A stretch of DNA of 17,692 nt. Source: Chloroflexota bacterium (GTDB lineage: Bacteria > Chloroflexota > Dehalococcoidia > Lucifugimonadales > Australimonadaceae). The DNA lies in assembly GCA_022574265.1 (NCBI GenBank), contig JACZSI010000018.1:1-17692 (forward strand), read 5' to 3'. Made by a program: the position numbers and the translations under genes. Shown in pieces: positions 13,592 through 17,692 of the stretch (within the stretch, counting starts at the first letter, position 1; every line of letters starts with the position of its first letter). Under the pieces are notes generated by a model. That model ran no database searches, was not told the origin of the DNA, and worked only from the letters and a program-made list of their open reading frames with translations.

Positions 13592-14332
13592 CTAGTCGTC
13601 GATCACGAGCTTGTCGCCGTCCAGCGTGAGCAGGTGGCCCGACATGTCCATGCTCGCCTCGGCGGCGAGGAGGAAGCGCGGGCCGGCGAGCTCCGGACTG
13701 TCCATGCGGGCGCGCGCTTCATCCGGCGCGTCCTCGGTGGCGATGGGGCCGCCGGGCGAGAGCACGACGACGCAGATCCCGGCCTCCCGCACCTCCTCGG
13801 CGTGGTAGCGCGTGAAGTAGCGGATCGCCTCCTTGGAGACGACGTAGGTCAGCGCGCCCGCGGGCGTGAGACCGCCGCCGCCGTAGAGGTTCACGATGTG
13901 CCCGCCGTCCGCCTTCTCCAGATACGGCGTGGCATGCTTGCTGCACATGAACGTGCCGCCCAGGTTCGTGTTCATCACGCGCTCGTAGAAGCTCACGTCC
14001 ATGTCCTTGATCGCGGGCCAGCGCGGCGTGCCCCAGTTGAAGTGCGGGACGATGCCCGCGTCGTTCACGAGCACGTCGATGCCGCCGAACCGCTCGGCGA
14101 CGCCGGCCATCGCGGCGCGCACCTGGTCCTCGTTATAGACGTCGGCGACGTGGGCCACGGCCTCCCCGCCGAAGTCCTCGAGCTCCGCCAGCGTCTGGTC
14201 CATCCGCGGCTTGTCGACGTCGAGGATGGCGACCTTCGCGCCCTCCTTGGCGAAGCGATGGGCGATGTAGCGCCCGATCCCCTTGGCACCTCCCGTGACG
14301 ACGACCGACTTGTCCTTCAGCACGATGCTCAT
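13592..14332 (-). CDS. SDR family oxidoreductase, atypical active site
   Basis: A 246-residue classical-length short-chain dehydrogenase/reductase, NAD(P)-binding Rossmann fold. TGGAKGIG (13-20) is the cofactor motif, VNDAG replaces NNAG, and YVVSK supplies the Tyr and Lys of the active site. The position 13 residues before that Tyr, normally the catalytic Ser, is Tyr in HIVNLYGGGG, so the normal tetrad is incomplete and activity is doubtful or altered. ILDVD after the second strand suggests NAD preference. AGGGGAG sits only 2-3 nt before the ATG; a GTG three codons in has better spacing. It leads a two-gene unit with the IscA-like gene. Confidence 0.9.
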   Translation of the reverse strand: MSIVLKDKSVVVTGGAKGIGRYIAHRFAKEGAKVAILDVDKPRMDQTLAELEDFGGEAVAHVADVYNEDQVRAAMAGVAERFGGIDVLVNDAGIVPHFNWGTPRWPAIKDMDVSFYERVMNTNLGGTFMCSKHATPYLEKADGGHIVNLYGGGGLTPAGALTYVVSKEAIRYFTRYHAEEVREAGICVVVLSPGGPIATEDAPDEARARMDSPELAGPRFLLAAEASMDMSGHLLTLDGDKLVIDD

Positions 14333-14429
14333 CTCCCCTGTCTCGATGGGGGGACGCTATGGCCTTTCACCCCCCCCGTCAACCAGCGCGCAGCCCTGTG
14401 GCCGGGGTCGTCATCGGCCAACGTCTGCT

Positions 14430-14457
14430 CGTACTTCGACGGGCTCAGCACGAACGG
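14430..14457. repeat. Dispersed repeat, single arm
   Basis: CGTACTTCGACGGGCTCAGC begins this 28-nt element. It matches the left arm at 11430-11457 in reverse complement at 26 of 28 positions and shares a 15-nt core with 7196-7210. It lies in the 230-nt gap between the divergent SDR and amidohydrolase genes. Confidence 0.7.
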
Positions 14458-14500
14458 TTCACTACCGCGCGTCCGCCGGGGGCCACAGCCAGTGCACTTG

Positions 14501-14529
14501 TTGACACCGTCGAGCAGTCCATCTAGCCT
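14501..14529 (+). promoter_or_regulatory. Sigma-70-type promoter of the amidohydrolase gene
   Basis: A consensus TTGACA (14501-14506) is followed after exactly 17 nt by TAGCCT (14524-14529). The predicted start near 14536 leaves a short leader containing the AGGAG used by the gene at 14563. Confidence 0.5.
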
Positions 14530-14562
14530 CGCGGGCAGCCGTTCGGGCCTCCAGGAGTAAGC

Positions 14563-15633
14563 ATGAGCGAGACATCGGCGCCGGTGATCGACTGCGATGG
14601 GCACCTGGTCGAGTCCATCCCCGAGCTGGCCGAGTTCATGGACCCGAGCATCCGCAAGATGGCGACCAACTCCGGCCGCAACCGCAACGGCGTCTTCCCG
14701 ACGCTGGACGGCATCCACTACCCGCGTGAGCGCGAGGACGCGCCGGCCCGCGAGTACGTCCAGGCGAGCGAGCACCGCAAGGGCTCGGGCGAGGACATCC
14801 TGGCCTTCCTGGAGCGCGTCGGCGTGCAGGACTCCATCCTCTTCACGTCGGAGGGGCTCTCGGTCGGCTTCATCCAGCAGGCCGACTACGCCGTCAAGCT
14901 GTGCCGCGCCTACAACGACTACGTCGCCGAGCGCTTCCGAGGCGTGAGCGAGCGGCTGCATCCGATGGCGCTGATCCCCATGCAGCGCACCGAGGACGCC
15001 GTGGCGGAGCTGCGCCGCGCGGTGCGGGAGCTGGGGCTGCCGGGCGCCATGCTGCCGTCGCTCGGCCTGCCGCTGCACCTGGGGCACGACTACTACTGGC
15101 CGGTCTACCAGGAGGCGGCGGACCTTGGCTGCGCGCTCGGCATCCACGGCGGCTCGAGCATCGGGTTCGGCGCCGACAGCTTCACGGACGCGTGGGCAGC
15201 GCGGACGATCCGGCACCCGATGCCGCTGCTGCTGGCGATGTCCTCGATGCTGCACCACGGCGTGCTCGACCGGTTCCCCGACTTCCGCATCGGCTTCTTC
15301 GAGGGCGGCGCCGCATGGCCCGCGCTGCTGCTCGACCGGATGGAGCGCGACGACGCGGTGTACGTCTCCGGCGGCAGCGGGTCGCGCTCCCTGCGCGACT
15401 ACTTCTCGTCGGGGCAGGTGCTCATCGGGTGCGAAGGCAACGAGGACATCCTGTCGTATCTGTCGCAGCGCGTCGGGATCGAGGCGTTCGCGTGGGCGTC
15501 CGACTACCCGCACGAGGTCGACGTTGTCGCGGCCGCCGAGATGATCGCGGAGAGCATGGAGCGCCCCGACCTCACTTCTGACGAGAAGGAAGCGGTCCTG
15601 GGCGGCAACGCGCGCCGCTTCTTCAGGCTGTAG
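14563..15633 (+). CDS. Amidohydrolase family 2 (ACMSD-like) metal-dependent hydrolase
   Basis: A 356-residue TIM-barrel metal hydrolase/decarboxylase of the amidohydrolase-related group that includes ACMSD and gamma-resorcylate decarboxylase, which act on aromatic carboxylates or ring-cleavage products. IDCDGHLVE (D10, D12, H14) is the N-terminal metal site. GIHGGSS gives the strand-5 His, SSMLHHGVLDRFPDFRIGFFEGGAAW is the strand-6 region, and ASDYPHEVD carries the strand-8 Asp. The ending GGNARRFFRL is typical. AGGAG lies about 6 nt before the ATG. Its own promoter and the neighbouring Rieske and SDR genes suggest a catabolic role; reaction and substrate are not determinable. Confidence 0.9.
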   Translation: MSETSAPVIDCDGHLVESIPELAEFMDPSIRKMATNSGRNRNGVFPTLDGIHYPREREDAPAREYVQASEHRKGSGEDILAFLERVGVQDSILFTSEGLSVGFIQQADYAVKLCRAYNDYVAERFRGVSERLHPMALIPMQRTEDAVAELRRAVRELGLPGAMLPSLGLPLHLGHDYYWPVYQEAADLGCALGIHGGSSIGFGADSFTDAWAARTIRHPMPLLLAMSSMLHHGVLDRFPDFRIGFFEGGAAWPALLLDRMERDDAVYVSGGSGSRSLRDYFSSGQVLIGCEGNEDILSYLSQRVGIEAFAWASDYPHEVDVVAAAEMIAESMERPDLTSDEKEAVLGGNARRFFRL

Positions 15634-15701
15634 TGCTTCCGGGCTGCGAGGAGCTTGCCTTAAGGTCCCTGCCACGCACCGGCGCACTGGGTCTGGGGAG
15701 T

Positions 15702-15786
15702 GCAGAGGGGCGTCGCCCCTCTGCCGGGGGCACGGGGGTGTCCCCCGTCATTGGCTTTATCACCCCCTTCCTGGCGAGGAAGGGGG
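15702..15786. repeat. Tract of three consecutive perfect hairpins
   Basis: GCAGAGGGGC-GTC-GCCCCTCTGC (15702-15724), ACGGGGG-TGT-CCCCCGT (15732-15748) and CCCCCTTCCT-GGCG-AGGAAGGGGG (15763-15786) follow each other within 85 nt. All stems are perfect (10, 7 and 10 bp) with 3-4 nt loops. The upstream GGGAGTGCAGAG recurs at 7176-7187, indicating a dispersed element. It lies 69 nt after the amidohydrolase stop. Confidence 0.75.
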
Positions 15787-15874
15787 ACGGGGGGATGGTC
15801 GAACGGGCCGACGGGCACCGACCCTCCCGCAACGGTGCGAGGCGCTGGGGCAGAGTCGGCTATAGGAGATGAGC

Positions 15875-16630
15875 ATGCTGGACGGACGCGTCGCCATCGT
15901 ATCGGGCGCCGGGCCGAACATCGGCCGCGAGATCGCCGGGACCCTCGCCGCCGACGGCGCCAAGGTCGTCTGCGCCGACGTGCGGAGCGAGGCCGCCGAG
16001 GCGGCGGCGCGCGAGCTCGTCGACCGCGGGTTCGAGGCGATCGCCGTGACCGCCGACATCACCGACGAGGCCGCCATGGCGGGACTCGTCGCGCGGACGG
16101 TCGAGGCGTACGGCCGCATCGACATCCTCGTGAACAACGCCGCCATCACCGGCACGCCGGGGCTGCTCGAGGAGGACCTCGCCGGGTTCCGGCGCATCGT
16201 GGACGTGATCCTGGCGGGCACGTTCAACTGCACACAGCACGTGGCGAAGCAGATGGTGGAGCAGGGCGACGGCGGCGCCATCGTCAACATCGCCTCCACC
16301 TCCGGCCACCGCGGCAAGGCGGGCTCCGTGGCCTACCAGACGGCCAAGGCCGGCATCCTGAACTTCACGCGGGCCGCGGCGGTGGAGCTGGCACCGCACC
16401 ACATCCGCGTCAACTCCGTCACGCCGACGCAGACGGGGACGCCCGTGGGCGGCCGGGCGCGGGCCCGCGACGACGCCACGCCCCCCAAGAGCATCCCGCT
16501 GGGCCGCTGGGGCCGCCCCACCGACCAGGCCCAGGCCGTCCTGTTCCTCGTCTCGGACAACGCCAGCTTCATCACCGGAGCGGACCTGCCGGTGGACGGG
16601 GGCAACCTGGCGGTCCGCATCTCCGGGTAG
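15875..16630 (+). CDS. SDR family oxidoreductase
   Basis: A 251-residue classical SDR with SGAGPNIG as the dinucleotide-binding loop (a GxxxGxG variant), DVRS after the second strand suggesting NAD(H), LVNNAAI, the catalytic Ser in NIASTSGHRG, and YQTAK supplying Tyr and Lys. The C-terminal part (FLVSDNASFITGADLPVDGG) is the typical FabG-like ending. AGGAG at 15864-15868 directly abuts an ATG at 15869 but is 6 nt before the ATG at 15875, so the second start is preferred (two residues shorter). Oxidation or reduction of a hydroxyl/keto group is expected; the substrate is unknown. The methyltransferase gene follows after 26 nt, so they are probably co-transcribed. Confidence 0.93.
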   Translation: MLDGRVAIVSGAGPNIGREIAGTLAADGAKVVCADVRSEAAEAAARELVDRGFEAIAVTADITDEAAMAGLVARTVEAYGRIDILVNNAAITGTPGLLEEDLAGFRRIVDVILAGTFNCTQHVAKQMVEQGDGGAIVNIASTSGHRGKAGSVAYQTAKAGILNFTRAAAVELAPHHIRVNSVTPTQTGTPVGGRARARDDATPPKSIPLGRWGRPTDQAQAVLFLVSDNASFITGADLPVDGGNLAVRISG

Positions 16631-16656
16631 ATCTCGACGAACGTGAAGAGGCAACG

Positions 16657-17382
16657 ATGACGACCGAGCAGAAGCCAGGCCACGAGTGGACCGACGCCGA
16701 GCGCGTGGACCAGTACGTCGCGCGGATGGACGCGCGCGAGGACGCGGAGCGCCGGCCCTTCTTCGAGTACATGGCCCGCCTCATCGGCGCCGAGCCCGAC
16801 GCGGGCTTGAGCGTGCTGGACATCGGCAGCGGGCACGGGCCGGTGGCCACGGTCGTGCTCGACGCCTACCCGAACGCGCACGCCATCGGCCTGGACATCT
16901 CCGAGGCGATGATGGCGGTGGGGCGCGAGCGCATGGCGCGCTTCGGCGACCGCTTCCGCTACATGGTCGGCGACTTCGGCGACGGCAAGCTGCCGCCCGA
17001 GGCGGTCGAAGCAGGCCCCTTCGACGTCGTCGTCTCCTCGCGGGCCATCCACCACCTCTCGGCGGAGCTGATGGCGAGCCTTTATGCCGACATCCACGAG
17101 AACCTGCGCCCCGGCGGGTCGTTCTTCAACCTGGACACGGCATCTGCCGAGACCGATGCCATGCGCGAGCGGTACCGGGCAGCGCGGCGCGCCGAGCACC
17201 CCGAGGACGTGCGGCCAGCGTCCGCGTCCAACGAGCCGCGGCACACCGACGCGTTCCCGCACCACCGGGACGCCACGCTCATCCGCCACCTCGAATGGCT
17301 CAAGGCGGCCGGGTACGCCGCCTACGATTGCTTCTATAAGAAGGGTGACCGGGCGCTCATCGGCGGCTTCAAGGCGGCGTAG
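16657..17382 (+). CDS. Class I SAM-dependent methyltransferase
   Basis: A 241-residue cytosolic methyltransferase. SAM-binding motif I is VLDIGSGHG (53-61), followed by acidic IGLDISEAMM, the aspartate region YMVGDFGDGKLP, post-motif FDVVVSSRAIHHL, and ENLRPGGSFFNLD. An N-terminal helical region (WTDAERVDQYVARMDAREDA) precedes the Rossmann core, as in ubiquinone/menaquinone-type and small-molecule methyltransferases. GAAGAGG lies 5 nt before the ATG at 16657. The frame remains open far upstream to 15700, but that extension overlaps the SDR gene and is Arg-rich, so it is rejected. Unlike the homologous-fold gene at 7877-8596, it is intact. Substrate unknown. Confidence 0.93.
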   Translation: MTTEQKPGHEWTDAERVDQYVARMDAREDAERRPFFEYMARLIGAEPDAGLSVLDIGSGHGPVATVVLDAYPNAHAIGLDISEAMMAVGRERMARFGDRFRYMVGDFGDGKLPPEAVEAGPFDVVVSSRAIHHLSAELMASLYADIHENLRPGGSFFNLDTASAETDAMRERYRAARRAEHPEDVRPASASNEPRHTDAFPHHRDATLIRHLEWLKAAGYAAYDCFYKKGDRALIGGFKAA

Positions 17383-17412
17383 GGACGCACGGCGCGCCCC
17401 CTCACCCCAGCC

Positions 17413-17692
17413 ATGACCACTAGCGCCCGCGACGTCGTCATCATCGGCGGCGGCATCACCGGCATCGCGACCGCCTACTACCTCGCGCACGCCGGCATCG
17501 CCAGCACCGTGATCGAGCGCGACGCCATCGCCAGCCACGCCTCGGGCTTCGCCTACGGCGGCCTCTCCGGCGGCATCCCCAACGGCCCGCAGCCGAACTT
17601 CCCGGCGATCACCGAGGGCATGCGGCTGCACCGCGAGCTCGCCGTGGCCCTGGCCGAGGAGAGCGACGTCGACATCCAGTTCCAGGACCGCC
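17413..17692 (+). CDS. FAD-dependent oxidoreductase (DAO family), N-terminal part
   Basis: The frame opens with ATG 17413 and runs off the window end, giving 93 visible residues. VVIIGGGITGIATAYYLAHAG is the GxGxxG dinucleotide-binding motif, and the Glu of TVIERD ends the second strand and binds the FAD ribose. This is followed by the HASGFAYGGLSGG segment common in glycine/D-amino-acid-oxidase-type enzymes that oxidise amines or N-methylated amino acids. No clear Shine-Dalgarno is visible; the start lies 30 nt after the methyltransferase stop, consistent with one transcript from the SDR onward. Confidence 0.9.
   Translation, partial: MTTSARDVVIIGGGITGIATAYYLAHAGIASTVIERDAIASHASGFAYGGLSGGIPNGPQPNFPAITEGMRLHRELAVALAEESDVDIQFQDR

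Noticed and set aside
14329..15687. 452-codon minus-strand frame over the amidohydrolase gene
   Set aside because: Antisense shadow; the plus-strand amidohydrolase has metal-site motifs, a promoter and a Shine-Dalgarno.
15702..15786. CRISPR array
   Set aside because: The three hairpins have different sequences and there are no repeated units with regular spacers or cas genes.
15700..16656. N-terminal extension of the methyltransferase frame through the SDR gene
   Set aside because: Arg/Gly-rich out-of-frame reading of the SDR gene; the true ATG at 16657 has a good ribosome site.

Overview
This 17.7 kb window is GC-rich bacterial chromosome with dense, short-spaced genes. Several things point to an uncultured Chloroflexota lineage (Dehalococcoidia/SAR202-like): an archaellin-type filament gene, a set of unrelated oxidoreductases typical of catabolic generalists, and dispersed GC-rich hairpin and palindromic repeats. 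The phylum is inferred from recall and was not computed. No tRNA, rRNA, CRISPR array, transposase or integrase was seen. No gene-free stretch exceeds 300 bases; the longest (10013-10268, 14333-14562 and 15634-15868) hold a structured leader, a dispersed repeat plus promoter, and a hairpin tract.

Layout. Positions 1-320 hold the end of an M50 site-2-type protease gene, followed by a small convergent hypothetical gene. Positions 614-1181 hold an overlapping DUF6883/DUF4926 pair. Next come housekeeping genes aroA (EPSP synthase) and gmk (guanylate kinase), 4 nt apart. A visibly less GC-rich membrane-protein gene (3345-3965) follows and looks acquired. On the minus strand, lutA-lutB-lutC (6349-7116, 4895-6349, 4159-4905) form a tightly overlapping lactate-oxidation operon. 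A GNAT acetyltransferase gene follows on the plus strand.

Positions 7877-10175 hold a second minus-strand operon. An extended -10 promoter is followed by a leader of about 150 nt with a pseudoknot-capable fold and an intrinsic terminator. Then come a DUF4395 membrane protein, an LLM-class flavin oxidoreductase, and a SAM methyltransferase gene interrupted in frame by two consecutive TGA codons with a SECIS-like hairpin just downstream. These two RNA-level oddities in one operon are the most interesting part of the window.

Positions 10269-11378 encode an archaellin-like protein with a large inserted domain. A catabolic-looking region follows: a Rieske oxygenase divergent from a RidA-family protein across a symmetric promoter, an IscA/HesB-like protein lacking cysteines, an SDR lacking the usual catalytic serine, an ACMSD-like amidohydrolase, a second complete SDR, a SAM methyltransferase, and the start of a DAO-type FAD oxidoreductase. 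Their co-location suggests breakdown or modification of small organic (possibly aromatic) compounds. No electron-transfer partner for the Rieske enzyme and no transporter is present, so no pathway can be assigned.
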